Assembly: GCA_903952435.1 (NCBI GenBank)
Contig: CAJBFN010000001.1
Span: 104,678-168,677, forward strand
Origin: an uncultured bacterium
GTDB lineage: Bacteria; Patescibacteriota; Saccharimonadia; Saccharimonadales; Saccharimonadaceae
DNA: 64,000 nt
Direction of reading: 5' to 3'
Part shown: piece after piece, positions 40,954 through 49,823 of the stretch
How positions within the stretch are numbered: position 1 is the stretch's first letter
Layout: each line of letters opens with the position of its first letter
Notes under the pieces: generated by a model
The model's input: only the letters and a program-made list of their open reading frames with translations
The model's database searches: none
Told to the model about the DNA's origin: nothing
Translations under genes and position numbers: made by a program

Positions 40954-42263
40954 TGAATAGATTATTCAATAAATCAGCCATATCTTTTAGTGCTTTGGGC
41001 GGTGCTTTTTTGGTGGTTATATCGGCCGCCTTTTTTATCGTTTCTGGCGTTACTCATGCCGGAAGCGAAAAACCTGTTGGTAATGGGCGAATATTAACGA
41101 TTTACGATCGCGGATCTGAGAAAAAAATTATCTCGCAGGCGGCAACAATTGGCGATGCGTTAAAAGAGGCAAATGTATCAATTAACGAAAAAGATGTCAT
41201 CGAGCCATCGTTATCTCAAAAAATGGTCGCATCAGATTATAAGGTTAATATTTATCGCGCTAGGCCGGTAATTATAATTGACGGTACTACACGAACAAAA
41301 ATCATTACAGCTTATCAAACACCGCAACAAATTGCGGCCGAAGCCGGTGTAAAGTTATTTGATGAGGATAGGGTGTCCTTGGATTTAAGTGACGACATAA
41401 TCACTGATGGTGCTGGCCTAAGACTAACTATAAATCGGGCAACGTCTTTTACTTTTACGCTTTATGGTAAAGTCATGACTGCTAGGACTTTTAGCAAGAC
41501 TGTCGGTGAAATGTTGAATGAAAAAGGCATTAAATTGACGGCTAGTGATAAGATTTTACCAGAAATCGGTATGCCAATAAGCGAGGGCTTGGCGATTCGA
41601 GTTTGGCGAGAAGGCAAAGATGTTGTTAATATTGACGAGGCGATTAATTTTGATACAGATACGATTGAGGATATTGACCAGTCTGTTGGCTATAGCGCCG
41701 TTAGAGTTGCTGGTGAAAACGGAAATCGTAGCGTATCTTATGAGATAGCAATTCAAGACGGCGTTGAGGTTGGTCGCAAGGAAATTGCTAGTATCGTTAC
41801 TAAGCAGCCTAAAAAACAGACCATGGTTATTGGTGTTAAAGGCAAATATACAACTCCAACAGAAAACGAAAATATTACTTGGAATTACCTGCGAGCAGCG
41901 GGTTTTAGCCGGCCTCAAACAGCTGGTATAATGGGCAACTTGCAGCAAGTGCATCAGTTTAAGACTAGTGGCGATGGTTTAGCTCAATGGGCTGGTAGTC
42001 GTAAAGCAAAGTTATATTCAAAGCCATCTCCGAACAATATTTACACTCAGTTGGATTTTTTGATGGAAGAGTTAAATGGCGACTATGGGTACGTGCAAAA
42101 TAATATTAAATCTACTGATTCATTGAGCGAATCTGTTCGAATATTTCAAGACCAATTTGAGAGATGTGATCATGGCGATTCAGCAACAGGACGACCAGAT
42201 TATTGCATGGAAGATAAGAGAATCTTTTACGCAGGAAACATTCTAGCGAGCCATTTGGATTAA
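40953..42263 (+). CDS. Rpf/YabE-like wall hydrolase: DUF348-G5-phage lysozyme
   Basis: 436 residues. N-terminal hydrophobic segment (about 11-35), then two or three DUF348 ubiquitin-like repeats (ILTIYDRGSEKKIISQAATI; RAVIIDGTTRTKIITA-type strands; FTFTLYGKVMTARTFS), a G5-like domain (near 225-290) and a C-terminal phage-tail-lysozyme-like domain (WNYLRAAGFSRPQTAGIMGN; DGLAQWAGSRKAKL; QLDFLMEELNG). This is the plan of secreted resuscitation-promoting/YabE-type peptidoglycan hydrolases. It probably remodels the cell wall. It precedes rsmA by 4 nt. Confidence 0.82.
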   Translation: MNRLFNKSAISFSALGGAFLVVISAAFFIVSGVTHAGSEKPVGNGRILTIYDRGSEKKIISQAATIGDALKEANVSINEKDVIEPSLSQKMVASDYKVNIYRARPVIIIDGTTRTKIITAYQTPQQIAAEAGVKLFDEDRVSLDLSDDIITDGAGLRLTINRATSFTFTLYGKVMTARTFSKTVGEMLNEKGIKLTASDKILPEIGMPISEGLAIRVWREGKDVVNIDEAINFDTDTIEDIDQSVGYSAVRVAGENGNRSVSYEIAIQDGVEVGRKEIASIVTKQPKKQTMVIGVKGKYTTPTENENITWNYLRAAGFSRPQTAGIMGNLQQVHQFKTSGDGLAQWAGSRKAKLYSKPSPNNIYTQLDFLMEELNGDYGYVQNNIKSTDSLSESVRIFQDQFERCDHGDSATGRPDYCMEDKRIFYAGNILASHLD

Positions 42264-42267
42264 ATTT

Positions 42268-43065
42268 ATGGCAATAAAAAATAATAAATCTTTAGGTCAA
42301 CATTGGTTACGCGATCGTGATGTTTTGGCTCATATTGCCGATTGCGCTGATTTAAATAAGAACGATACTGTTTTAGAAATTGGCCCAGGGCTAGGCACTT
42401 TAACTAGTGAATTATTACGTCAGGCCGGTAGGGTTGTTGCGGTTGAATATGACGGTGAATTGGCTCGTAAATTACCCGGACAATTTCCTGGTAAGAATTT
42501 AGAAGTAATTAACGCTGATATATTAGATTTTAATCTTAATGATTTGCCGTACGGATATAAAGTTGTGGCAAATGTCCCATACTATATCACCAGTAAGATT
42601 GTGCAAATGTTGATGACGGCTGAAAATAAGCCATCAATTACTGTTTTGTTGGTTCAAAAAGAAGTGGCTGAACGTCTAGCCTCTAAACCTGGCCAAATGA
42701 GTATTTTAGCGGTTAGTGCACAGGTTTTTGCAGATGTTTCACTAGGGGATATGGTGCCAGCTAGCTTATTTACGCCGCCGCCAAAAGTCGACAGCCAAGT
42801 TGTAATATTGCAAACTCGTCAAGATTCATTTTTCGCTAGTATTAACGAAGCCGATTTTTTTAGAGTCGTCAAAGCTGGTTTTTCGGCAAAACGCAAAAAA
42901 CTCCGCAGTAGTTTGTCCGGCGGATTAAAAATTACTAAATCCGAAGTCGAGGCTATTTTAGAAAAAGCCGATATAAATCCTGATATGCGCGCCGAGGCTC
43001 TTGGCTTGGACGATTGGGTAAGATTAACTAAAATTATCAGCCCAAACAACTCTCTGTTACAATAG
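42268..43065 (+). CDS. rsmA: 16S rRNA dimethyladenosine transferase RsmA/KsgA
   Basis: 265 residues. N-terminal KSLGQHWLRDRDVL (usual KxxGQxFLxD), SAM motif I VLEIGPGLGTLT, acidic VVAVEYDGEL, IINAD-type INADILDF, catalytic NVPYYITSKI (NxPY) near residue 107, and C-terminal helical domain with PPPKVDSQVV. It dimethylates two adenosines near the 3' end of 16S rRNA. The 4-nt spacing from the wall hydrolase suggests one transcript, as in Bacillus where yabE precedes rnmV-ksgA. Confidence 0.94.
   Translation: MAIKNNKSLGQHWLRDRDVLAHIADCADLNKNDTVLEIGPGLGTLTSELLRQAGRVVAVEYDGELARKLPGQFPGKNLEVINADILDFNLNDLPYGYKVVANVPYYITSKIVQMLMTAENKPSITVLLVQKEVAERLASKPGQMSILAVSAQVFADVSLGDMVPASLFTPPPKVDSQVVILQTRQDSFFASINEADFFRVVKAGFSAKRKKLRSSLSGGLKITKSEVEAILEKADINPDMRAEALGLDDWVRLTKIISPNNSLLQ
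43058..43063 (+). promoter_or_regulatory. -10 box for metG
   Basis: TACAAT, 8 nt before the ATG at 43072, within the end of rsmA. Leaderless type; weaker than consensus. Confidence 0.45.
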
Positions 43066-43071
43066 TAGTTA

Positions 43072-44556
43072 ATGGAAAAGAAATTATATATCGCAACCGC
43101 AATACCATATGTTAATGGCTCGCCCCATGTAGGTCACGCTATGGATTATTTATTGGCGGATATTTGGGCACGTTATCAAAAACAAAATGGTCACGAGGTT
43201 AGGTTTCAGGTTGGTACTGACGAGCATGGCAGTAAAATTGCCGCCAAGGCTGCCGAAGCGGGTATAGACCCAAAAGCTTATGTTGATAAAATTTATTTAG
43301 ATTTTGAAACTTTAATTAAAAAACTGGGCGCTAGTTACACTGATTTTATTCGCACAACGGATGAAAAACATATAAAATCAGTTCAATATATCTGGCAGCA
43401 ATTAAAACCATATATTTACAAAGGCAAATACGAAGGTTGGTATTGTGTTGGTTGTGAGTGTTTTGTGACCGATAAAGAGGCAACTGATAATAATGGCGTC
43501 TGTCCAGATCATAACCAGCCATATCAAAAACTTAGTGAAGAGAATTATTATCTAAAAGCCAGCGCGTTTACTGATCAAATTAGGCAAGCTTTGGAAAGTA
43601 ATGCATTAGAAATTGTGCCGGAATTTCGCAAAAAAGAATTTTTAGAAATGATAAAAGACGGTTTGCAAGATGTCAGCATATCTAGGCCGAAAAAAAGTCT
43701 TGGCTGGGGAATTTCTGTACCTGATGATCCTGAACAAGTTATGTATGTTTGGATGGACGCGTTATCTAATTACATTACTGTTTTAGGCTATCCTGATGAT
43801 CCAACTTGGAAAGATTATTGGCCAGCTGATTTGCAGGTTTTAGGTAAGGACATCTTGCGTTTTCATATTGGAATTTGGCCAGTAATTTTGTTAGGTCTTG
43901 GTTTGCAATTACCAAAGAGGATGTTGGTTCATGGCTTTGTTAATATTGATGGTGCTAAACAGTCAAAATCACTAGGCAACGGCGTCAACCCAATTGAAAT
44001 GATTGACCAATATGGTGCTGATGCGGTTCGTTACTTCTTTTCAAAACACATCCCAACACTTAGTGATGGTGACTTTACTTGGGAAAAGTTTGAAACCGCC
44101 TATAACACCGAACTGGCTAATGATTTAGGCAATCTGGTTCAGCGAGTTGCTGGTATGGTGACGCGCTATCAATCTGGCGTAATTGGCCAAATACCTGATG
44201 TTGATCACGATACGGGTGCCTATATCGATGCTATGAATGGCTTAGAGTTTAACAAGGCGATGGAAGAAGTTTGGTTAATGGTTCGAAATGCCAATCAATA
44301 TATTGAGAATGTTAAACCTTGGGAAATTGCCAAAAATGTCAGCACCGACGCCGAATCGGTCTCGCATTTATCTGAAGTTTTAGCCTATTCAACTGGGGCA
44401 TTGCTGCAAATTAGTGAGCTTTTGGTTCCGTTCTTACCTGATACTGCCGAAAAAATTAAAAATATTTTCGGAACTGGCGTAGTTGTATTGCCAGAGACGG
44501 TCATATTTCCAAAAATTTATCTTCATACCGCTGATCCTCGCGCGCCAAAGGCTTAG
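43072..44556 (+). CDS. metG: Methionyl-tRNA synthetase (short form)
   Basis: 494 residues. HIGH-equivalent PYVNGSPHVGH at about 13-23, a CP-domain zinc knuckle (WYCVGCECF, CPDH), VYVWMDALSNYI and the KMSKS-equivalent KQSKSLGNG (Met replaced by Gln) near 300, then an anticodon-binding helical domain ending near 494. It attaches Met to initiator and elongator tRNAs. The C-terminal tRNA-binding/EMAP domain of the ~650-residue enzymes is absent, as in compact genomes. Followed 3 nt later by tatD. Confidence 0.95.
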   Translation: MEKKLYIATAIPYVNGSPHVGHAMDYLLADIWARYQKQNGHEVRFQVGTDEHGSKIAAKAAEAGIDPKAYVDKIYLDFETLIKKLGASYTDFIRTTDEKHIKSVQYIWQQLKPYIYKGKYEGWYCVGCECFVTDKEATDNNGVCPDHNQPYQKLSEENYYLKASAFTDQIRQALESNALEIVPEFRKKEFLEMIKDGLQDVSISRPKKSLGWGISVPDDPEQVMYVWMDALSNYITVLGYPDDPTWKDYWPADLQVLGKDILRFHIGIWPVILLGLGLQLPKRMLVHGFVNIDGAKQSKSLGNGVNPIEMIDQYGADAVRYFFSKHIPTLSDGDFTWEKFETAYNTELANDLGNLVQRVAGMVTRYQSGVIGQIPDVDHDTGAYIDAMNGLEFNKAMEEVWLMVRNANQYIENVKPWEIAKNVSTDAESVSHLSEVLAYSTGALLQISELLVPFLPDTAEKIKNIFGTGVVVLPETVIFPKIYLHTADPRAPKA

Positions 44557-44559
44557 TCT

Positions 44560-45327
44560 GTGTTAATTGATACGCATTGCCATATTCATTGGACGGATTA
44601 TGGTTTGGACGTCAAAGAGGTTATCAAGCACGCTCACGATAATGGCGTCACAAAAATGATTTGTGTTGGCACTGACGAAGATACCTCAAAACTAGCGATT
44701 GAATTTGCTAAAAAGCATCAAGGTGTCTATTCGGCTGTCGGTATTCATCCGCATTATGCCAGCTCTGGTCTAGGTAAACTTGAGGACTTGATCAAACAAA
44801 ACTTAACTTCAATTGTGGCGATTGGTGAAATAGGTCTAGATTATTATCGTAATCAAAGTCCAAAAGTTGACCAGATAAAACTTTTGCGCCAACAAATTAA
44901 ACTAGCTCTAAAATATAATTTACCGATTATTTTCCATGTTCGTGAGGCGTTTGATGATTTTTGGCCGATTTTTGATGAGTTTATATCCGCCGGCCGACAT
45001 ATTCGCGGCGTTTTGCATAGTTTTACCGATTCGGCCGAAAACCTACAAAAAGGGCTGGATAGGGGATTATATATTGGTATCAATGGTTACAGTACATTTA
45101 CAAAAGATGAAACTCAAAAAGCCATGTTTTCATCTGTTCCAGTCTCGAAAATTGTGTTCGAAACCGATGCCCCATTCTTGACTCCAGCGCCATTTCGTGG
45201 TAAGATGGTAAATGAGCCAGCATATGTGAGGAACGTTGCTGAATATCACGGGGAAATTCATAATCTTGGTTTAGATGAAATATCTGCCATTACGACTGAA
45301 AATGCTCGTGAATTATTTAATCTTTAG
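44560..45327 (+). CDS. tatD: TatD-family metal-dependent DNase
   Basis: 255 residues, amidohydrolase-fold TIM barrel. Metal ligands are in LIDTHCHIHW at the N-terminus (HxH), AIGEIGLDYYR (Glu) near residue 90, IIFHVREAFDDF (His) near 127, VLHSFTD (His) near 150 and FETDAPFLTP (Asp) near 203. TatD-type enzymes are 3'-5' exonucleases on single-stranded DNA or deacylases of D-aminoacyl-tRNA. GTG start 3 nt after metG, an arrangement common in many bacteria. Confidence 0.93.
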   Translation: MLIDTHCHIHWTDYGLDVKEVIKHAHDNGVTKMICVGTDEDTSKLAIEFAKKHQGVYSAVGIHPHYASSGLGKLEDLIKQNLTSIVAIGEIGLDYYRNQSPKVDQIKLLRQQIKLALKYNLPIIFHVREAFDDFWPIFDEFISAGRHIRGVLHSFTDSAENLQKGLDRGLYIGINGYSTFTKDETQKAMFSSVPVSKIVFETDAPFLTPAPFRGKMVNEPAYVRNVAEYHGEIHNLGLDEISAITTENARELFNL

Positions 45328-45346
45328 ATAATTGATTAAAAAAGTT

Positions 45347-45369
45347 AAACCTAACGCTTATTGGGTTTT
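45347..45369 (+). terminator. Weak terminator-like hairpin after tatD
   Basis: AAACCTAA pairs with TTATTGGGTTT (8 bp including a G-U), followed by a short T-run. Modest stability. Confidence 0.35.
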
Positions 45370-45380
45370 ATGAATATTTT

Positions 45381-46091
45381 ATGCCACAAAGTGAATATCA
45401 AATACCATCTGGTGAACATTCATTGTATATCGAACGAGATACGTCGATTGAAGTTGTTAAAAATAATGAGGTCGCTAAAGAAAATAGATATACTCCAAAT
45501 CGGGTTGCTTCAGCTTTGGATGATGTCTATAATCTTTACGGTGATTTAGTTGTCGATAGGGTTGTTTCGATAGAAGATGTTAAAATATCAGCTGATTTAT
45601 ATACTATTGCGGAAGATTTAGCGGCTGCTCGTCTTAATCATTTAGATTCTGCCATAGCTGACTATGCTTATTTAAGAACTAGAGCTACAGAATCAATTAT
45701 TCGGGTTTTGTTTAATCGAGAATTATCGTCAAAATATGACCGAATATTGACTGATCAAGAATTGAAAAACGAAGAAGGTAAAATTGGTGCAGATATTTTT
45801 GGGCCGATTAATCCAAATGAAACCAGAATTTTCTTTAATGATAATCGCGAAAGCTGGTTTTTCTATCAGGAAAAAACTGATTCTGAGGGTAAAAAGCATT
45901 CAATTACTCTACACTATGAAGTTCGATCTGACGGTATATGGAAGATTGACACTAAAGACGGTCTAAAGTGTGAATTAGTTATTGGCCAAGATTTAGAAAA
46001 TTTTATTAATGCCACAAAAATTTATCATCAACGCGTGATGAATAAAATCTATAAAAATCAAATCAAACAAAACGACAAAATAGCCGCTTAA
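45381..46091 (+). CDS. Hypothetical cytoplasmic protein
   Basis: 236 residues, acidic, no signal peptide or membrane helix, no motif that I recognise. Residues 30-110 are helical (VASALDDVYNLYGDL, SAIADYAYLRTRATESI); residues 130-190 look beta-rich (ETRIFFNDNRESWFFYQ, SITLHYEVRSDGIWKI). It sits between tatD and the sulfur-transfer block. Probably lineage-specific. Confidence 0.65.
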   Translation: MPQSEYQIPSGEHSLYIERDTSIEVVKNNEVAKENRYTPNRVASALDDVYNLYGDLVVDRVVSIEDVKISADLYTIAEDLAAARLNHLDSAIADYAYLRTRATESIIRVLFNRELSSKYDRILTDQELKNEEGKIGADIFGPINPNETRIFFNDNRESWFFYQEKTDSEGKKHSITLHYEVRSDGIWKIDTKDGLKCELVIGQDLENFINATKIYHQRVMNKIYKNQIKQNDKIAA

Positions 46092-46095
46092 TTGC

Positions 46096-46101
46096 TATAA
46101 T
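46096..46101 (+). promoter_or_regulatory. -10 box for the cysteine desulfurase gene
   Basis: TATAAT, 6 nt before the GTG start at 46108. Leaderless type; probably drives the desulfurase-YdcF-MnmA operon. Confidence 0.6.
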
Positions 46102-46107
46102 AAATAA

Positions 46108-47262
46108 GTGATTAAGAACTTTATATATTTAGACCATGCTGCTGCCACGCCTGTGGATAGGCGAGTTTTTGATGTAATGTTGCCGTATTTTAGCGGGCTT
46201 TTTTATAATCCATCCAGTCCATATTTTCCAGCCGTGCAGGTGCGTCGAGATTATGATAATGCTAAAAAAACTTTAGCCAATTTAATTGGTGGTAAGCAAG
46301 ACGAAATTATAATTACAGCTGGTGCGACAGAGTCGATTAACCTAGTTTTTAACAGCGTTTCTGGCCATGTGGTCGTTTCAAATATCGAGCATCACGCAGT
46401 TTTAAATTGTGCAAAAAAATGTCCACACACAATTGTGCTAGTTGATGGTCGAGGTATTATTCAAGTTGAAGTAATTGCTGCGGCAATTACGCCAAAAACC
46501 CAATTGATAAGTGTCGCTTTGGCTAATAACGAGCTAGGTACGATTCAGCCGGTTCGCGATATTGCCGAAATTGTCAAAAAAGAGCGAATGGACAGGCTTA
46601 AAAATGGCAACAAGATGCCAATTTATTTGCATGTTGATGCGTCGCAGGGCGTCGGCCAATTAAATGTTAATGTTGCTAGGCTTGGTGCTGATTTATTAAC
46701 GTTAAATTCTGGTAAGATCTATGGCCCAAAGCAAGTTGGGTTGTTGTGGGCGGCTAGTTTTGTAAAATTAAATCCGCAAATTATTGGTGGCGGTCAAGAG
46801 AGAGGTATCCGTAGTGGCACCGAAAATGTAGCTGGTGTTATTGGTTTTGCTAAGGCCCTCGAGCTAGCGGTTGATCATCAAAGTTTCGAGCAAAAACGTC
46901 TGGCGACCTTGCGTGATTATATGCAAAATAATTTAATTAAGGCGTTTCCCGAAGCCGTAATTTCTGGTAGTCAAAAAAATCGCCTGGCTGGGCATTTGCA
47001 TATTTCTTTTCCCGGCATCGATGGCGAAAGGTTGCTATTTATTTTAGAAGATCGTGGAGTATTGGTCGCTACCGGTAGCGCTTGCGCTGCTAATAAGGGC
47101 ACAAAATCTCATGTTTTAGAGGCGATTAGTATTAGCGATGAAATTGCAAACGGCAGTATTAGGATTACACTGGGCTGTTTATCTAATGAAAAAAATACTC
47201 GTCAGGCTTGCAAGATTATAATTTCTGAGCTTAAAAAAGAATACGAAAGGTTGAGAAAATGA
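46108..47262 (+). CDS. Cysteine desulfurase (NifS/IscS-like)
   Basis: 384 residues, PLP fold type I. N-terminal YLDHAAATPVD, GATESINL near residue 73, NIEHHAVL near 92, NNELGTIQP, the HVDASQGVGQ Asp/Gln contacts near 175, and the PLP lysine in NSGKIYGPKQVG near 195 (usual SxHK, here SGK). The catalytic Cys loop is ATGSACAANKG near 328. It draws sulfur from cysteine as a persulfide. mnmA lies two genes downstream in an overlapping operon, so its main partner is likely tRNA 2-thiouridine synthesis. GTG start. Confidence 0.92.
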   Translation: MIKNFIYLDHAAATPVDRRVFDVMLPYFSGLFYNPSSPYFPAVQVRRDYDNAKKTLANLIGGKQDEIIITAGATESINLVFNSVSGHVVVSNIEHHAVLNCAKKCPHTIVLVDGRGIIQVEVIAAAITPKTQLISVALANNELGTIQPVRDIAEIVKKERMDRLKNGNKMPIYLHVDASQGVGQLNVNVARLGADLLTLNSGKIYGPKQVGLLWAASFVKLNPQIIGGGQERGIRSGTENVAGVIGFAKALELAVDHQSFEQKRLATLRDYMQNNLIKAFPEAVISGSQKNRLAGHLHISFPGIDGERLLFILEDRGVLVATGSACAANKGTKSHVLEAISISDEIANGSIRITLGCLSNEKNTRQACKIIISELKKEYERLRK

Positions 47263-47864
47263 TTCGACATTTAATTGTAACTGCAATTATTTTTATGGCT
47301 TTCATTTTTGGGCTTAGTTTCTATTTGCAATCAGATGATTTGGCAAAATGCGACAAGGTGCCAAGTTTGGTTGTAGGTTGTGAAGCGGTCGATGCAATCG
47401 TTGCAATTAGTGGTGGCGATACAAATGCGCGGACTCAAACAGCAATTGAATTATATAAAAATGGCTGGGCAAAAAATCTAGTTTTTTCGGGTGCGGCTCA
47501 GGACCAAAATAGTCAAAGTAATGCTGCTGCTATGAAGAGTATTGCTATAGACTCTGGCATTCCTGAATCGGTAATTCAGATTGATGAATATGCTAAAAAT
47601 ACTCAGGAAAATGCTCAAAATTCGCAAACTATTTTTACTAAGCTTGGCTTTAAAAAGGTGATTTTAGTAACTTCTGGTTATCATCAACGTAGGTCGGGTC
47701 TAGAATTTAGCAAGCGCACTACTAGTGTGCAGATAATCAATCATCCAGACGAAAATGATAAAGATTGGTCAGTTTGGTGGTGGTTGACACCTGGCGGTTG
47801 GTATCTAGCAGTGTCTGAAATTGTAAAAATTGGCGTATTTTATGCGACAGGAATGATTCAGTAA
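47259..47864 (+). CDS. YdcF/SanA/ElyC-family DUF218 membrane protein
   Basis: 201 residues. One N-terminal membrane helix (LIVTAIIFMAFIFGLSFYL), then the DUF218 fold: VDAIVAISGGD near residue 45, RTQTAIELYKNGWAKNLVFSG, the conserved NTQENAQNSQ near 110, and ILVTSGYHQRRS near 135. The family is linked to envelope biogenesis, but chemistry is unresolved. It overlaps the desulfurase by 4 nt and mnmA by 1 nt. Confidence 0.87.
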   Translation: MIRHLIVTAIIFMAFIFGLSFYLQSDDLAKCDKVPSLVVGCEAVDAIVAISGGDTNARTQTAIELYKNGWAKNLVFSGAAQDQNSQSNAAAMKSIAIDSGIPESVIQIDEYAKNTQENAQNSQTIFTKLGFKKVILVTSGYHQRRSGLEFSKRTTSVQIINHPDENDKDWSVWWWLTPGGWYLAVSEIVKIGVFYATGMIQ

Positions 47865-49033
47865 TGGCTAAAACTAAAGTTTATGTAGGTATGAGCGGTG
47901 GCGTTGACTCTAGCTTGGCGGCTTCTTTATTAGTCGAGCAAGGCTATGATGTGACCGGCGTTTATATGAAAAACTGGTCTCAGGACCTGCCTGGCATGAA
48001 ATGTCCATGGGCGGATGATTTGGCTGATGCAAAACGGGTTGCGGTTAGATTAGGAATTGACTTTAAGGTCTTTGATTTTGAAAAAGGATACAAGCAAAAA
48101 GTTGTCGATTATATGATTGATGAATATAAACTTGGTCGCACGCCAAACCCGGATATTATGTGTAATCAAGAAGTTAAATTTAAGCTATTTTTAGATGCGG
48201 CTTTGGCCGATGGCGCCGATATGATTGCGACTGGACATTATGCGATGGTCCTTAATGAAAAAACCGAAAAATTACAATCAGTTTCCTCAGAACGGCTTCG
48301 CGCCGCGTTTGATAAGGGCCCCGGCGCCTTATCAAACTCGGGCTGCAGATGTCCTGAGGAAGCCGCTTCTAATCTTTCGGCTGGCGTTTTACTACGCGCA
48401 GTTGATGATAATAAGGATCAAACTTATTTTCTTTATCGAGTTACTGGCAAGGCTCTCACAAAAACTTTATTTCCAATTGGCGAATTTACTAAACCTCAAG
48501 TGCGTAAAATGGCTGAAAATCGTAATTTAGTTACGGCGGCCAAAAAAGATTCGCAAGGCATATGTTTTGTCGGCCAAGTTGGCATTCGGGAATTCTTAAG
48601 CGGATATGTTGATTTAAAATCTGGCGATATTATAGATAAAAAAACCGGCAAAGTCTTAGGTAGGCATGATGGTGCGATATTTTACACATTGGGCCAGCGA
48701 CACGGTTTGGATGTTGGTGGCGGGTTGCCTTATTATGTTGTCGGTAAAGATATGGCTAAAAATGAAGTTTATGTGGCTAGCGATCTAAATCATGATTCTT
48801 TATGGTTGGATAATGTTGATTTGGCCGAAGTGCATTGGATAAACGACAAGCCCCAGGTTGGGGATTATCAGGTGCGTCTGCGTCATCGGGCGCCGCTTGT
48901 AAATGCACAACTGACATTTTCGGGCAACGATGTTAAATTGAAGCTTGCTGACCCTCAACGGGTTATAACTCCCGGTCAATCAGTCGTGATTTATGATGAT
49001 CAGATCTGTCTTGGTGGCGGTATAGTAATATAG
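47864..49033 (+). CDS. mnmA: tRNA 2-thiouridylase MnmA with in-frame palindromic insertion
   Basis: 389 residues. PP-loop GMSGGVDSSLAASLL, catalytic Cys in NPDIMCNQEVKF near residue 104, ATGHYAM near 127, DQTYFLYR near 188, second Cys in KDSQGICFVG near 230, YTLGQRHGLDVGG near 270, and a C-terminal beta domain ending CLGGGIV. It thiolates U34 of Lys, Glu and Gln tRNAs, and a tRNA-Glu(TTC) target is in this window. Between MVLNEKTEK and LLRAVDDNKDQ there are about 35 extra residues, encoded by a GC-richer inverted repeat at 48283-48361. Confidence 0.93.
   Translation: MAKTKVYVGMSGGVDSSLAASLLVEQGYDVTGVYMKNWSQDLPGMKCPWADDLADAKRVAVRLGIDFKVFDFEKGYKQKVVDYMIDEYKLGRTPNPDIMCNQEVKFKLFLDAALADGADMIATGHYAMVLNEKTEKLQSVSSERLRAAFDKGPGALSNSGCRCPEEAASNLSAGVLLRAVDDNKDQTYFLYRVTGKALTKTLFPIGEFTKPQVRKMAENRNLVTAAKKDSQGICFVGQVGIREFLSGYVDLKSGDIIDKKTGKVLGRHDGAIFYTLGQRHGLDVGGGLPYYVVGKDMAKNEVYVASDLNHDSLWLDNVDLAEVHWINDKPQVGDYQVRLRHRAPLVNAQLTFSGNDVKLKLADPQRVITPGQSVVIYDDQICLGGGIVI
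48283..48361 (+). repeat. Palindromic element inserted in frame in mnmA
   Basis: Outer arms TTCCTCAG (48283-48290) and CTGAGGAA (48354-48361). Perfect inner 11-bp arms GTTTGATAAGG (48307-48317) and CCTTATCAAAC (48327-48337). The loop and flanks are GC-rich, unlike the rest of the gene, and the frame stays open. Confidence 0.75.
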
Positions 49034-49039
49034 GTATTA

Positions 49040-49068
49040 TTGACTTTATAACTATTTTGTGCTATAAT
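49040..49068 (+). promoter_or_regulatory. Consensus sigma70-type promoter
   Basis: TTGACT (49040-49045), 17 nt, TATAAT (49063-49068). The best full promoter in the window. It serves the two small genes that follow, which have a leader of about 45 nt and Shine-Dalgarno sequences. Confidence 0.82.
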
Positions 49069-49120
49069 TAAATATACGAACGATTATTCGTTTAGTTTAT
49101 TTAAAAAGGCGGTGAATGTT

Positions 49121-49420
49121 GTGGCTAGGAGCTCAGCATTAAAAAACAACAGAGATATTTTATCAAAGAATTTGGTCATTTTTGAGGATAATATTCAGAT
49201 ATTATCTAGTAGACTCGGAGGCGAATTGCATGATTTTGTTACGGAGATATATATTGTAAGACGTAATCTCGACAAGGTTAGGACAAACTGTGGGTTTGCG
49301 AAGGTATTTTTTGATTACTTTATTCTTTTACAGGAGTTTCATTTATTCGTAAAGGCAAATGATTGCCTGAGCTTAATTGATCAGAATTATACCGGGTATT
49401 TAGCCCTCGAAAAATTCTAA
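49121..49420 (+). CDS. Small helical hypothetical protein 1
   Basis: About 99 residues starting at GTG 49121, 6 nt after AAGGCGGTG. An in-frame GTG at 49112 lies inside that Shine-Dalgarno sequence and is rejected. All-helical, charged, no known motif, no membrane segment. It sits in a two-gene unit behind a consensus promoter and before a strong terminator. Confidence 0.65.
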   Translation: MARSSALKNNRDILSKNLVIFEDNIQILSSRLGGELHDFVTEIYIVRRNLDKVRTNCGFAKVFFDYFILLQEFHLFVKANDCLSLIDQNYTGYLALEKF

Positions 49421-49438
49421 CTCAAAGGATGTGAAAAC

Positions 49439-49804
49439 ATGAATAATATCTTGACTAAAGAGAATATCTGCATATTAATTTATAATGCTAGGATTACACT
49501 TCGACGTGTAAAATATTTAAATAGCTATATCAATAAGTATGCTACTAAATCTGAGGAAATTATCGACCTTACTGGCTCTAACAGGGGGCTAGCAAAGTAT
49601 GATCGTAGGCTTGTCAGAATATTGAATAGCCTGATAAGAATGCTTGATTCAGATGACAATAATATTAGTAAGATTATTGGTAAATCAGATAAGATTTATG
49701 AGGTTGTGTGTGTTATGAATGAGCTTGAGGATAGAATTGAAAGCTTATCTCATTTTAGCGAAAAACCTAGACTATCTGAAAAGTTAAGAAGTGAAAAATT
49801 TTAA
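49439..49804 (+). CDS. Small helical hypothetical protein 2
   Basis: 121 residues, helical, rich in Arg/Lys/Asn/Ile (ITLRRVKYLNSYINKY; RRLVRILNSLIRMLDS). The upstream AAAGGATGTG serves as ribosome binding site. It resembles the preceding protein in size and composition but shows no convincing alignment. Unrecognised; likely lineage-specific. Confidence 0.63.
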   Translation: MNNILTKENICILIYNARITLRRVKYLNSYINKYATKSEEIIDLTGSNRGLAKYDRRLVRILNSLIRMLDSDDNNISKIIGKSDKIYEVVCVMNELEDRIESLSHFSEKPRLSEKLRSEKF

Positions 49805-49823
49805 CACTGCATTTTTAAGTTAA

